Of a stretch of DNA of 64,000 nt, positions 34,472 through 46,490 are shown one piece after another (position 1 is the first letter of the stretch; the number at the start of each line of letters is the position of its first letter). Position numbers and translations under genes: made by a program. Below the pieces are notes generated by a model. That model had not been told where the DNA came from. It did no database searches and saw nothing but the letters and a program-made list of their open reading frames with translations. This stretch comes from Zea mays (taxonomy: Eukaryota > Streptophyta > Magnoliopsida > Poales > Poaceae): NCBI RefSeq assembly GCF_902167145.1, contig NC_050096.1:180269825-180333824 (forward strand), in the 5' to 3' direction.

Positions 34472-34558
34472 TCCAAAAAAACACCTTCCCTTCGCTAGAA
34501 TAGCGAATCATCCTAAACTGTGGGACCCACCGAGCGGTGGAGCTCTGTGTATATATAC
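34472..34558 (+). promoter_or_regulatory. Promoter of the element B antisense gene
   Basis: The shared box (AAAAAACACCTTCCCTTCGC then TAGAATAGCG) is at 34472-34505. The TATA box (TATATATAC) at 34550-34558 is exactly 135 bp before the ATG at 34685. Confidence 0.7.
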
Positions 34559-34684
34559 AAGCCTGTGCTGTGAATATTTTTCGTGCCATTTAGCTGTTTG
34601 CATTGTGATTGCTATCTTAGCCTTCCTCTCTTTGCGAGCTCGTTTGATTTCTGAGCTTTGACATTTGTCGTAACCATCATTCGA

Positions 34685-37620
34685 ATGGCTGAGGACAAGA
34701 AGATTGCAGACCCCACAATTGTTGGGTTTTACGAAGCAATGGAAAAGACCAATACGAAAAAGATCACCAATGAGATGCTAGCTGGGTTGTCTGGGGATTT
34801 CAGTGACAGTGAAAGTTTTGATGTGGAGAGTGGAAATGAAGATGCCGAAGATAGGCCATGGAGTCCGAGCCATGTTGTTTTTGGGAAGTCAACTGTTAAG
34901 GAATGGCAAATCGAAGCGATGAAGGGCAAATATTTTCATGATATTTCTATAGTGAGGGCCGGGGGAGAAAGCATCATTCCTCTTCCCGAAGATAATGAGG
35001 TGGTAGTCTTTAAAAGCTTCATGAAAGCTAGGCTACGCTTCCCACTGCATAAGATGTTGGTTGAAGTTCTGAAGACATTCGAAATATACCTTCATCAGAT
35101 TAGCCCTGAAGCCTTTATTAAAATGGGGGTTTTTATATGGGCTATGAGGAGTCAAGGGCTAGAGCCGGATGCGACGTGTTTCTACAATATTCATGAGTTA
35201 TCCTACCAGACAAAGGCAACCGAAAAGGAACAATACCATAACAACTTCGGATGTTACAACTTCATGCCCCGCTCTTAGGCAAATTATCCCGTGCCAATAT
35301 TTCAGAAGAAGTGGTCGGACTCTTGGATGAAGCAATGGTTCTACGTAAAGAATGATCTGAATCAGAGGGAGGATGTGAGGGGCATCATTCAACGTCCCAT
35401 ATGGTCGCGCTTTGGCATTAGAAGACCATCAATTGCAATTGGGAATGAGGTGCAAGCGTGCCTAATTGATTTCAACACCGTATGTACTTACATCTGTACC
35501 AGTGATTTGATACAAGAACACATTGCTTTCAAAGTATGGCCTCTTGTGAATGAATGGGAAATGCCGAAGGAAACTGTTGTTGGCTCCAGCCAAGGTGGTT
35601 TGGTTTATCTTAGGTACACCTTCTAGTATAGAAACCAATTTGACGAGCCAAATGATGATTGGCTAGATGCTATAGAGGCGACTAGTGATGAGCTGCTGGG
35701 AGCCTACTCGAAGGCAGAGGACGAGGCCATGACTGTTGCCTTCAGCGCTCGAGGGAAAAGAAGATTGAATAGAGTTTTTGATGTAATTGGGTTTGTTTAT
35801 CCTGATTACTATTTTCCTGCTCGAAGGCAAGGAGGAAAAAGAAAAATTGCTACTTCAACCTCTTCTAGTGCGTCGAAGCCGAAGAGGGCCAAGGTCCTGA
35901 CCCGCAGGTCGAAACCTATTGGGACGGCTGAAGCGACGATGCTCATTGAAAGTGCTGAGGCTACCCCCTTAGCCATGGAATCAGCTCCTGCCATGTCAAT
36001 CAAAGCTAGTGCAGATCCGGTGAAAGAGCCAAAATCAGAGAAAACAGCGGAACAACCAAAGGTGCTGGGCCCTCCAGCTGCGATAGGGCTGCAGAAGCTA
36101 TCGACTACTACAACAGCGACTCCGAGGAAGAGAAGGATGGCTAGCGTTTTAGATGATGTTTTAGAATCCATGAAAGCGCCAACTCCCACTTCTGTCGAAG
36201 CATCTAGCGAAAAATCTAAAGATGCAAGAGAAGTGATTACTGCAAGCACGGCTACTGCTCTCACCGAAGCCAGACCTTCGAAAGATGCGCCAGTAAGGCT
36301 GATGGAAGAGAGTCTTCCATAAAAGTGTACATCACCTGCTCTCGAAGCACTTCCCCATTATGATTTGGAATACATTATTCGACATGCTTCGGAAAAGCAG
36401 TTATCATTAGAACAAATTGCCGAAGTGGAACACTATGCTAGGGACTTGAAATACCCCTGAGGGTCCTTGGTATATGGAGGAAATGACGAAGATGACTTCC
36501 TCTACTGTCTGCCAGGTTAATGTTTGTCACGAGATTATTAACAACATGGTGTTTTCGAAGCTTGAGCTTGGTTTGTACACTATGACGATGGATCAGCTTG
36601 CAGACAGCCTCGCTTACAATAGATTGAAGGTTTGTTCATTTTGGCTTCGTATTTGGTCTTTTTCGTTACAGTGAACTATTTTTGTGGTAATTCTTACTGT
36701 TATTGTTTGTTGGTTCTTCTGTTTGGTAGGGTCTAATTCATAGTAAAGCTCTAAAAGCTCAGAAAGATGCAGAGGACAAAAGGTGCCAGATGGCACTTGG
36801 AAACCTACGATCGGAGGTTATAACCTTGAGGAATGAAGCCCTTGAAAAAGATAAGATCTTGATTTCTTTGGTTGAAAGGCTAAAATCCAGTGCAGCTAAG
36901 TTATATACTCAAGCAGAGCTACATAGATATGAGATTCAAGAATTAGAGAAGAAACTAGGTGAAGCAACTGAAATCTTTAATGTGTAGCTAACAAAACGTG
37001 AAATATCTGATATTGAACGATCAAGGGTACAGAAAAATGTTGAAGAGCTTTGTGAAGCTAAAGAAAAATGCAACAATGTAGCTATATAATGCGCCAAGAA
37101 TTTGAAGAATAGCTTTTCTAAGGTTGGTGCATTTTTTTCCAGAGCAGAACTTCATCTGTGGTGACCCCGATGGAGTTATCCAGTGGATTAACGGTGAAGC
37201 CAAAGCCTTTGAAGATATTCTTAGTGACAGAGGGGATTTTTGTGCCTTCGTCGGTGCCCGTGGGGCCATATCAGTCCTAGAAAAGGTCGGCTGCGAACAT
37301 GCCAAGGCTTTCGTTCAGTCAGGATTTCTACTCTTAGCCAATGATATCGAGAATTCTTCGGCCGAAGCCATTGCGCTAGGTGGAAAATTTTATTCTGAAG
37401 TATGGCTGAAGGGTGGTCAAGATATAACTGACGAAGCTATTAGAAGAAAGGAGAAAGAAACCCATGATGCCTTGGAAGAGGCTAGAAGAACTGAAGAAGC
37501 TGTTGAACGTGCTAGACCTATAGGTACATTCACAATGACCTAACTTCGTAAATTATTTTAGCTTCGAACTAATCAAATATTTGTATTTTGGTGCAGCTGA
37601 GCTCTCTCCCCCTCCAGAGC
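34685..37620 (+). pseudogene. Element B antisense gene (PF04195-like), broken
   Basis: It starts MAEDKKIADPT and follows the A and C proteins: EDAEDRPWSPSHVVFGKS, RLRFPLHKMLVEVLKTFEIY, GVFIWAMRSQGLEPDAT, RRLNRVFDVIGFVYPDYYF and the basic motif KPKRAKVLTRRSK. In-frame stops occur at ~35276 (after MPRS), ~35624 (YTF-stop, Gln in C), ~36320 and ~36458. Exon 1 ends at 36629, intron 1 is 36630-36729, and exon 2 (GLIHSKALKAQKDAED) is a coiled-coil-like stretch. A further exon with GDPDGVIQWINGEAKAFEDIL ends at ~37522 (GT donor), and an AG acceptor lies at 37595-37596. The last exon is cut after 24 bases by element D. Confidence 0.75.
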
Positions 37621-38208
37621 TGTTGGAACTTGCTAACCCTCGATCAGGCAAGCTCAAACGATGGAAGAGTAGTAAATGTTTTGATGCCAGTAAACACAAG
37701 GTATTAGGGCAAAATTATTTTTCTCCATCCCCCGCAATGGCACAATACGAGGGTATTTATAGGTAACCGAGGGTTTGCCCTGTCTTGCCAAAGAAAATTA
37801 CACCCTCAGTTACCTAAGTTATCCGTAGAATATTCCCCCTTGGGGTGTTATGGCGGGTCATTATAGCGTAATCAATTACAGACGTGGGCCAACCCTCTAT
37901 TAGCCCCGCTAGTGTGGTGGCCTAAGGTCGGGACCCTGTGACATGGGCCGATCTATACACGAGCCCCCTTTTACAATGTGGAAGATTACAACTTATGGTC
38001 TTCGTAGTCCTGATTGCTCGATCTCCGGAGTCCTTGATGGTCTTCGCCCCTGCCTGTGTGGGCGAAGGTAGCGCCTGAGTCTTCGCACGTGCGTTGTCCT
38101 TAAGCACTTCATAGTGTAGTTCGATCTTTAGGCCTTCATGGTCTCCAGTCTTGAATCCTCTGGCGCGGGCCTCTCGATTGAGGGGGGCGTTGCGCCTTCG
38201 CCCCAATA
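37621..38208 (-). repeat. Element D 3' LTR (left copy)
   Basis: It starts TGTTGGAACTTGCTAACCC. The end CCCCAATA (38201-38208) is probably a mutated CCCCAACA. Following bases TTTGCCCTCTGAGGG read as a purine-rich tract on the minus strand. Confidence 0.8.
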
Positions 38209-38383
38209 TTTGCCCTCTGAGGGACCAGTTCGACTAAGTCAGCTGTTGTCGAAGTCTGTCGTAAGATGGAGAAAATGCTGCCCTCACTTGATGTGGTCCC
38301 GAGGATGTTTTTGAAATGTGACCATTGATGGGACATGTTACTGGGGGAATTAATGTTGAGTTCCCGAGGTGCCGCTCCGGGTC

Positions 38384-38390
38384 TATAAAA
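38384..38390 (+). promoter_or_regulatory. TATA box of the element D antisense gene
   Basis: TATAAAA lies 123 bp before the ATG at 38507 and outside the LTR. This matches the arrangement in A, B and C, although the upstream box is not recognisable here. Confidence 0.6.
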
Positions 38391-38506
38391 AGCTGGGCTC
38401 GACTGAGGCTTTTCACCTGCTCGAGCGTGCGCTGCCAAAACCCTAGCTTTTCCATCTGCTCGCTTTCCCTTTCTGCTCTCGTTCCGCTAGAGATTTGGCT
38501 CGCATC

Positions 38507-41500
38507 ATGCAAACCGCCCGCCACCGCTGCTGGTACATGACCATGTCGTCCTCTTCCTCATTGTTGTCTGCTGCGAGCGCGTCGCGGGCCACACCGTCGT
38601 CTAAGAAGACACGTAGCGATACGGCGGCGGTAGACCTGCAGCCCTATCACACGGTTGAGCTCGAGACCTCGAGGATGTAATCGTGCCGCGTACTGGAGAT
38701 GCAACGGCTAGGTTTCTTTGGAAGTGGAGTTGGGCGGGCTCCAGGGGCGGAAGATGTCCTTGAACCGGAGGGGGAATTGTTTGTGTTTGAGGCTTTCTTT
38801 GATGCTGGTCTTCGCTTGACAGCACATTGGTTTGTAATTGAGGTCCCGCGGAGGTTCGAGGTACAAATTCATTAGTTGACACCGAATGCCATGGCAGCGC
38901 TGGCGAAGTATGTGTGGGATGTTTCCTCATATGGTGGGGAACCATCTGTTGAGGTCTACGTGAAAAATTACTGTCTGCACTGGCAAAAGAGGAAGATAGG
39001 TGGTAAAATTTCTCAGTTTGGATCCTACACCTTTACGCCGAGGACTGGGAAGACCTCGGCCGAGGTTATCGAGATTGTTCTGTGCACAAAAATAAGTGGG
39101 GTAACTGGTGGGAGTTATGGTTTTATGTGGCACCAGGCGATGTCAAAGGGTTTCCCAGCTTGCCCCCTGCCATCTTGTGCTCGCACTGCTATGTGGCATT
39201 TCCATAGTTTCAGGTGGTGAAGGACGATCAAGACGAGGGGCCCTTCGCTACGCAGCCCGCCTGAGCAGTGGTCGTGACTTGGTGTAAGAGTTCATCGCTT
39301 GTGGGGTGTGGCCCTTGGCGCATGGGTGGGCATTGGGCGAGATTACCCCTCACCAGATGTCGTCCCTGGGTGACAAATCGGTGCGAAGTCCAGTGTTCGC
39401 TGTGGAACTGCGCGGGCGGGATGCGGCCGCTTTCGTGCGAGAAGTGGAGGCGGAGGCCGTTAAGATTGTCCTTAAGTATGCGCCAAAGACTAAAACGTTA
39501 AGGAGCTGGGATATTCGCGATTCCAACAACAGGTTGAACCGAGTCTTCGAACTGAATAATTTGCCTTATGGTCCTTACCCGGAGGGGGACTCCGCTGACT
39601 CCATCAATTTTCGAGGCAAGCAAGTGATACCCCGAGCCGACGAATGCCCCTCAAAGGAGAGAGCTCCGGTTGCAGCTGTTCATAAGAGGAAATTAGGCAT
39701 GGGGGATGATGAGACAGGGCTGAGGGCCACTAGGCGTTTTGTTGAGGAGTTGATGGAAACGTGCACGGTTCCCGGGGAATTGATGTCTTCGCCCAAGCGC
39801 CGAGAAACTTCTTCGCGCATGCTGAAGGTTATCGGGGATCGATGGTCTAGGAATGATCTGAAACCCTGGGCTGCTGGCGAAGATTTTTTTATGTCTCGAT
39901 TGGCTCGTGATCTGAGAATTTTTCCTTACGGACTGAATATTGGTGCTATTGTGTCAGCAGTGATGGAGAAGGATCATCAAGATGCTCAGCGAAAGAAACG
40001 CAAGGCCCCCATCTAGCTGGTGGACCCACGTCGAGAAGCGAAGCTGGCGCGCCCTAACGCGAAGGCTGCCGCCCCAGCCCTGATGATGCCTCCGCCCGCT
40101 GCGCCTGCTGGCGCTGCAAGACCCCCTTCGTCGCCCCGCGTGACTGAAACGATGGCGACGGGGTCCGGTGTAGCCGCCTAGGATTTGTCAGTAGACGACT
40201 ACCTAGTGGGGGGCGTTACTATGTTTGACGCCCAGACAGGGCTGCCGCCTGCTAGTGAGTTGTCATGATTTCTTCTTGGGCAAGAAAATCCATGTTTCTA
40301 ACTTGGTTGTGATATAGGGGCGGAGGCTGCACAGTTGAAGGTGGTGCCGTCAACAATGGCTGCTGACCTGGTGGTTGTGGCGAAGGGCGATACGGCAAAT
40401 GGTGACGTGGGGAACTCGGAGGACCCATGGTAGAGGTTTTACGCCGTCGCCAGAGGCGGGGCAAGCTTACCTCTGTCGCCGCTGCTGCTGGCGTGGCTGC
40501 ATCAGCTGTGCAGCAGCTAAGATTTGTGAGTGTAATTATTACTTAAACATGTATGGTGTTTTTGCTTTATTGTAATGAATTTCGATCTTTGATGTTAGGT
40601 GACTGCCTTCACCGAGCAAGTTGTCGCGGTGGCGCTGACCTCGCAGTTTGTTTCTGAGAGGAGACGACTTGAGGGAAGGATTGAGCGCCTCCGAACACAA
40701 CATTCTAAGGCAGTGAGGGATAAGTCGGCGGATGAGAATAAGAGCCGCAACCTCCTGGAGAACTATCAGCAGTGGAGAAAGAGAAGGAGGACCTCGGCCG
40801 CTGACTTACTGATGAGAAGGAAGATGAGGAGAGAGCCCGCGCGGAGGCTCAGGCTGCCCGCGCAGGGCCCAAGCTGCCCACAAGCGTGCCACCGACATGG
40901 AGCTGGAGCTAAAGAATATCAGTAGCCATCGCGAAAGGATGGAGTCCTCCACCTGCACTAGGGTCGAACGGGCGCACACACTTTTCATAGATGCATACCG
41001 TGAAGTCAGCGCGTAGATTGCTCCCTTTAACGAATCAGGGGAGGAGGTGGGGCTTCCCTTTCTTGGGTGGTTGCAGGACGAGCTGGAGTCGCTCCTGTCC
41101 ATTGCTACAGATCTTATGTCGTACGCGTCTCTCGTTACCTGCGAGGGGGTTGCGAATGCTTTGTCCCGAGAGGGATGCATGCATTTCGATGTCTTCGACC
41201 AGGAGAACGAGGACTTTGATCATGGAGTATTCTAGATTGAAGATGACGTGCTAAAGTGCTCTGCAGGGGCGCTTTATGATAGGATGTGGGGTCCCCACTG
41301 CCGTGGCGTCTTCTGGGAAAGAGCGGACCGAGCGCTGGCGCAGGTATGTTGTTGGTTTGGCGAGAGGTGTTTTGTGTGTTCGTCTTTTGACATATTGTAC
41401 TATCTTCGCAGGTGATGAACGAGGAAGATGTGGATGACCTCGCCGGTCTTGAAAGCTTGGTGACTCGGACGGGTGGTTCGGCGGAGGCGGGAGCTGAAGG

Positions 41501-42204
41501 GCAAACTACGCTTCCACGAGGTACTATCGAGGGTCCCGCGGTGGCGGCTGCTTCAGCGCAGGTTGAGGGGATGTAATAGAGGATAGATTGGTGGTTTTGA
41601 TTTTTGTATGATCCTGAAGATTGGTTGCTGTGCAGGTTTCGGTGTCCGGACCTACGCAAGCAAACCCTGTTGATGTTAAGATTAACGATGTTTTGGTGGA
41701 TGCGAATCCGATGTCTCTTAGTGGTAATGTATCGGGGGAATCAGATTTTGGGTCGTGGTCTTCGGAGGGTGGAGAATTAGGGAGCCCTTTCTCGTGGGTG
41801 GACGAATCCTCTAAGGATGACTTAGACTATTTTGCGGTGTTGGATCTAGCTACAGCGGAGTCTCCGTTGCAGTCCCCCCCCCCCCCCCCGCGCGAGGCGC
41901 CGGTGACTTCGATCGGTGCGAGCTCGAAAGACTCACAACGGTGAAAAAAGATGGTGTGTCGAAACAGAGCTTCGGTGAGTCTTTGTGAGGTGTAAGAAGA
42001 CATCGCCGAATGGGCATGGAGAGGTCCCGCCTTCGGAGCGGATCGCGACTGGATCAGGGTGCCCGTCGTGAGCTGCTGGCGTCGACGTCTAGGACGTGCA
42101 TCGGGGAAGGAGACCTGTGGGACCTTTTTGAGGGAGAAGAGTTGAGGTTGATGTTGTTTAATTTCCGGGAGGCTGGTCTAATCCCGAAGGAGGAGCCGAT
42201 GTAA
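38507..42204 (+). pseudogene. Element D antisense gene, diverged relative of the A/B/C antisense gene
   Basis: The likely start is MQTARHRCWYMTM at 38507. The frame holds FEAFFDAGLRLTAHWFVIEV, FEVQIH-stop-LTPNAM and VWDVSSYGGEP, which align with GLRFPLHKLLVEVLKTFEIY and WAMRSQGLE of A. In the next frame NNRLNRVFELNNLPYGPYPEG matches RLNRVFD-IGFVYPDY. Stops at ~38678 and ~38873 and a frameshift near 39220 break it. Likely introns are 40251-40316 and about 40527-40600. Later exons include a coiled-coil-like part (SERRRLEGRIERLRTQHSK), WLQDELESLLSIATD and an acidic C-terminal part (41640-42204). It runs opposite to D's gag-pol. Function unknown. Confidence 0.65.
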
Positions 42205-42439
42205 TAGCGAGTGTTTCCATCGCCGTTCTTTAGCGACGATGAGTGAAAACGTTGCCCTCCCCTCTTCGCAAAAGAACTACGATGGTCATATTTGTGATGG
42301 GTAAATATTCTGTGTATAATGTATACTATGGTTGTGGCGTGTGTTGTGCGCTGTATTGCGATTGGTGGCATATTTGAGCCGTTTGCTTTGATGTTCATTT
42401 GTAATGGTTTCATGTAATTTGTTGTGCCTATTGTGAGTT

Positions 42440-42765
42440 TGCTGCAACCTTAGGCGATTTTGGTGTGGATAGACGTGTACATGCCGTAGACGACTTCGCA
42501 TGCGGTAGGTGATGTTGCGCATCTATTGTGCCTATCCGGCTGCCCCCTTAGGCGACTTTTGCTCAAATGAAAATGTCTTTGTACAAGACTTCGCACCCTG
42601 TGGGTGGTGTCACGCACTTGTTGTGCTTTTCTGGCTGCACCCTTAGGCGACTTTTGCTCGGATGAAAATGTCTTTGTAGAAGACTGCACCCTGTGGGTGG
42701 TGTCGCGCACTTGTTGTGCATTTCTGGCTGCACCCCTAGGCGACTTTTGCCAGGATTTGTGACAT
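42440..42765. repeat. Tandem repeat, ~93-98 bp unit, about 3.5 copies
   Basis: Units start near 42440, 42538, 42633 and 42726, each with GCTGC-A/C-CCCTTAGGCGACTTTTG. They then carry GATGAAAATGTCTTTGTA and GGTGGTGT-CGCACTTGTTGTGC. The array lies between the antisense gene end and integrase, in the gap between convergent transcription units. Confidence 0.85.
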
Positions 42766-42959
42766 GCAAAGGCTGCCTAGGCGCAATGCGGTGATTGTTT
42801 TGGCGTCGAATGCCGAAGACCGGTTCTGCGATATTTTTTGACATCCGCGGCCGCAATGCCGTTTTGGACTTTTGTTTTTCTTGGGGGGATTTTTGCGGCA
42901 ATTTATTACATGGCTTCGCCTCGTTAAAAACCTCACCCCCTGTGAGGAAAAGAGTGCAG

Positions 42960-44360
42960 GCCTGACTGAGATATTGTTTGCAAAAATTACAAAGGCGCGA
43001 AGGCCTTGGGACTAGACGAAGAATTTGCATAAGTTATCCACATTCCACAAGTGCTCTAAGTCTTTGCCGGATGGTGAAGTGAGCCTGTAGGCGTTGGGGG
43101 ATGTTTTGGTCTTGACGATGAAGGGCCCTTCCCATTTGGGTTCGAGCTTGCCCCGGGATTCTGTTCTGGTAGTTCTGGTGAGGACTAAGTCTCCTTCTTG
43201 GAATTCTTTAGGGATGATAGTGTTGTCGCACCATGCCTTCGTCTACGTTTGGTATTTGTTCAGTGTCTCTAGGGAAATAACACGATCTCCGTCGATAAGG
43301 TCCTTGGAGGTTGACTCGTCCACGTCAGGATTGGCTGTGGGGCTCGCTCGTGGAGATCCGTCCTTCAGCTCTTGAGGTGTCATTGCTTCGGATCCATACT
43401 TCAATCGGAAGGGTGTGAATCCGGTCACCCTAGATTCTGTTGTGTTCAGTGCCCATATGACTTTGGGAAGTTGGTCCGCCCATTTGCCTTTCTTGTCATC
43501 GAGTAGTCTTTTCTTGATGGCACTAAAAATCTTGTCGTTGGCGCGTTCAACTACTCCGTTGGATTGCAGATGGTAGACAGAGGTGAACACTGCCTTTGTG
43601 TTAATAGAGTTACAGAATTCTCGAAAGTCTTGGTTGTTGAACTGTTTGTCGTTGTCTACTGTTAGCTCGGATGGGACTCCGAACCGATATACGATGTTCT
43701 GCCAGAAAATTTTTTGCGCCGTCTTGGAGGTTATTGTGGATACGGCTCTGGCTTCAATCCACTTGGTGAAGTATTCAACAGTGACAAAGGTTAATTTTAG
43801 GTTGCCTTGAGTTGTGGGCAGTGGTCCGACGATGTCTAGTCCCCAACGTTGAAGTGGCCATGTATGTGCAATAAGCTTTGTGAGTTGCGAAGGGGCGTCT
43901 GTTCGAGGCGAGAATTTCTAGCAAGCTTCGCACGACCGGGTTACACGGTTGGCCGTGCACACAATTACCGGCCATTAGAAACCCTGATGTATGGCTTTGG
44001 CTGCAAGGGCCCTCGGTCCTGAATGTGATCCACATATACCCCTATGGACTTCATGGAGAAGCTCTATGCCTTCGGCTTCAGTTATGCATTTCAACATGGA
44101 TTGGCTTATTCCTTTCTTGTAGAGATGGTCATTGACTATAGCGAAGTCTCTGCTTCTGTGTTTTAGCCTTTTGGCTTCGCTGTGATCGGATGGTTGGTAG
44201 TGGCCTTGAAGATATAGGGTGATTGGAGCCCGCCAGTCTTCGACCATTATCAGATTGACTATCCGATGTCCGTCAGCCTCTTGCATTATTTGCAGACCCT
44301 CGGGGTTTCTTATGGCTGGTGTGCCAACTATGTGATAAAATACATCGGAAGGCAAGGGCT
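42960..44360 (-). pseudogene. Element D integrase
   Basis: The zinc-binding part at 44355-43975 holds EAEGIELLHEVHRGICGSHSG followed by a broken CC pair. The core in another frame holds WGLDIVGPLPTT, TVDNDKQFNNQDF (second Asp present, the following Gly replaced by Asp) and NGVVERANDKIF with the Glu. The open piece 43590-43243 ends in SLETLNKYQT. The C-terminal GPFIVKTKTSPNAYRLTSP lies near 43080-43130 and a stop follows at ~43010. Several stops and frame changes are present. Confidence 0.8.
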
Positions 44361-44389
44361 CGCCCTTCGCTGCTGCTTTACCTATTGTG

Positions 44390-44990
44390 TCAGCCTCTTC
44401 ATTCTTATTTCTCTCGATATGTTGTAGTGTGAAACCTTTGAATTGTTTTTCGAGGCTTCGAATGGCGGCAAGATACTACATTAGTATGGGCTCTTAGGCG
44501 GAGTAATCTTTTTGAATCTAGCCGGCGACGACCTTGGAATCAGTTTTGATGATGCAGGTGGTCACGTCGAGGGCTCGCAGTTTGTGAAGTCCTAGGATGA
44601 CTGCTTCGTACTCGGCGATGTTGTTTGTGCACTTATCTGACTCGAGTGCAAAGCTGAGACGCGAGGCGTATCTGTATTTGAGTCTGGCAGGCGATGTGAT
44701 GATTGCCGCAGCGCCGATGCCTGCGTGACACCATGTTCCATCATAGTGGATTGTCCAGACTGTTTCAGCGTGACACTGCTACAGTTTCGAAGGCCCTGTC
44801 CAGTACTCCAGTCTACGATGAAATCAGCCAGGACCTGTGATGTGATTGTTGTCCTAGGCTCGAAGGTGATGTTGTACCCTGAGAGTTCCGTCGCCACTTT
44901 GCTATTCTAGCGGACGCCTCCGGATTCCTGAGCAACTCCCCGAGACCCCTATCGGAAGTGACTCATACCTTGTGTGCCTCAAAGTAATGT
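44390..44990 (-). pseudogene. Element D second (archaeal-type) RNase H
   Basis: Across two frames the minus strand gives VLADFIVDW, WTIHYDGTWCHAGIGAAA, NNIAEYEAVILGLHKLRALD and a C-terminal Asp-rich KTDSKVVAG. Together these make up the extra Tat-type RNase H. Stops follow GLHKLRALDVTTCIIKTDSK at several places. Confidence 0.75.
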
Positions 44991-46210
44991 CTTAGCTTGC
45001 GCGAAGCCATGATGACTGGGTATGCTATTTTTTTGAGCTGTCATGTTGCACTTTAAGGTTGTGAGGACTTCAGAGACAAAATATACTAGGCATTAGTGAG
45101 TGTTGCCGTCTTTTGCCTTTTCATGGACTAATGTTGCGCTGACTGCGTTGGGCGAGGCTGCGATGTATAGTAGTAGGGGTAGTGCTGGCTCTGGACTTGT
45201 TAATGTTGCTAGGTCGTATAGATATTGCTTCAGAGACTCGAAGGCAACGGCTTGTTCTGGGCCCCAAGCGAAGTGCCGCGTAATGTTTTTAGAAGAGGGA
45301 GGCCTCGCTAGGCGGACCTCGAGATAAATCTGTTCAGTGTAGCCAGTCTGCCTGTTAACCGTTGGATGTCCTTGGTGAATTGTGGCGGTGCCATGTCCAT
45401 GATGGCTTGAATTTTGTTCGGATTGGCTTCAATTACTCTGTGTGATATGAGGTAACCGAGGATTTTTCCTTGGCATACATCGAAGATGCATTTCCCTGGG
45501 TTCAGCTAGAGTCGGGCTTCACACATGTTGGCGAATGTTTCTGCGAGGTCTCAAAGGTGATCTTCCTTGTTCTTACTCGCAACGACAATATCATCGACAT
45601 ATGTGATGACATTGCAGCTCATTTGGTCCTCGAGAATCTTTTTGGTGAGGCGCGAGAATGTCGAGCCGGTGTTTTTTAGCCCTTCGGGCATCCGCACGAA
45701 GCAGTACATGCCGAAGGGTGTAATAAAACTTGTGCTAGCCTTGTCTTACTCTTTCATGTAGATCTTGTCGATTCGCGATAGGGGAAAGTTGTCTTTGGGG
45801 CATGCTTTGTTGAGGCTAGTGAAATCAATGCACATACGCCATTTCCCGTTTTTCTTCTGGACCATCACAACGTTGGCGAGCCAGGTGGGGTAAGATATTG
45901 GCTCATTGAATTTGGCTTCCAGTAAAAGGTGCACCTCGGCCTTCACAGCTTCTGTTTTTTCATTAGACATTTTCCTTAGCCGTTGATTCTTTGGGCGCAT
46001 CGAGGGGTCGATGCCCAGGCTGTGTTCGATGATGGTACGACTAACCCCCACTACGTCTAGAGTGGACCAGGCGAAGATGTCCTTGTTGTGGTTGAGACAG
46101 GAGAGAAGTCTTTCTTCTTCATGCGTTGACAGGTCTTCATTGATTATGACGGTTTGCTTTGGGGTTGCAGGGTCAAGGGGGACTGTCTTTGTTCTGTCAT
46201 TGCTTTGCAA
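44991..46210 (-). pseudogene. Element D reverse transcriptase with internal deletion
   Basis: The N-terminal piece (46210-45746) has NGKWRMCIDFTSLNKACPKD and PLSRIDK, then jumps straight to IYMKE and a TAA stop. The ~22 residues expected between, including polymerase motif A (LDxYSGYHQ), are missing, an in-frame 66-bp deletion near 45768. It continues as DKASTSFITPFGMYCFVRMP and TYVDDIVVA (about 45577-45606), so motif C is intact. The rest reads IEANPNKIQAIMDM and RFISRSA. Without motif A the polymerase could not work. Confidence 0.85.
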
Positions 46211-46490
46211 CTAGGCGGTGACCTTTTGTTTTTAGTTGGGTGAGGACTGTTGTTGTCTTCGCGCTCTGCTGTTAGGCAATGAACATTGCGCTGGCCTGGA
46301 ACAAAATCTCTTTCAATATTCTGTGCTGCTTGCTAGTCTCCATACACTGTGATCACGCCTTGAGGGCCTGGTATCTTCATGCAGAGATAAAGTCCGTGTA
46401 TAGCTGCCTCAAACTCATTGATTGATCCACGCCCCATTATGGCGTTATAGGGTAGACCATGTCGACTATGTCGAAGGTGATTTGTTCGCT

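Larger units (their letters stand above)
33724..37620 (-). mobile_element. Element B: Cinful/Zeon-like Tat retrotransposon, 3' part
   Basis: B is inserted in exon 2 of A's antisense gene. It has an intact 3' LTR, a polypurine tract and its own antisense gene, which is cut at 37621 by element D. The five bases on the left are GATAG. The right partner is not in the window, and neither is B's gag-pol or 5' LTR. B lies in the same orientation as A. Confidence 0.8.
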
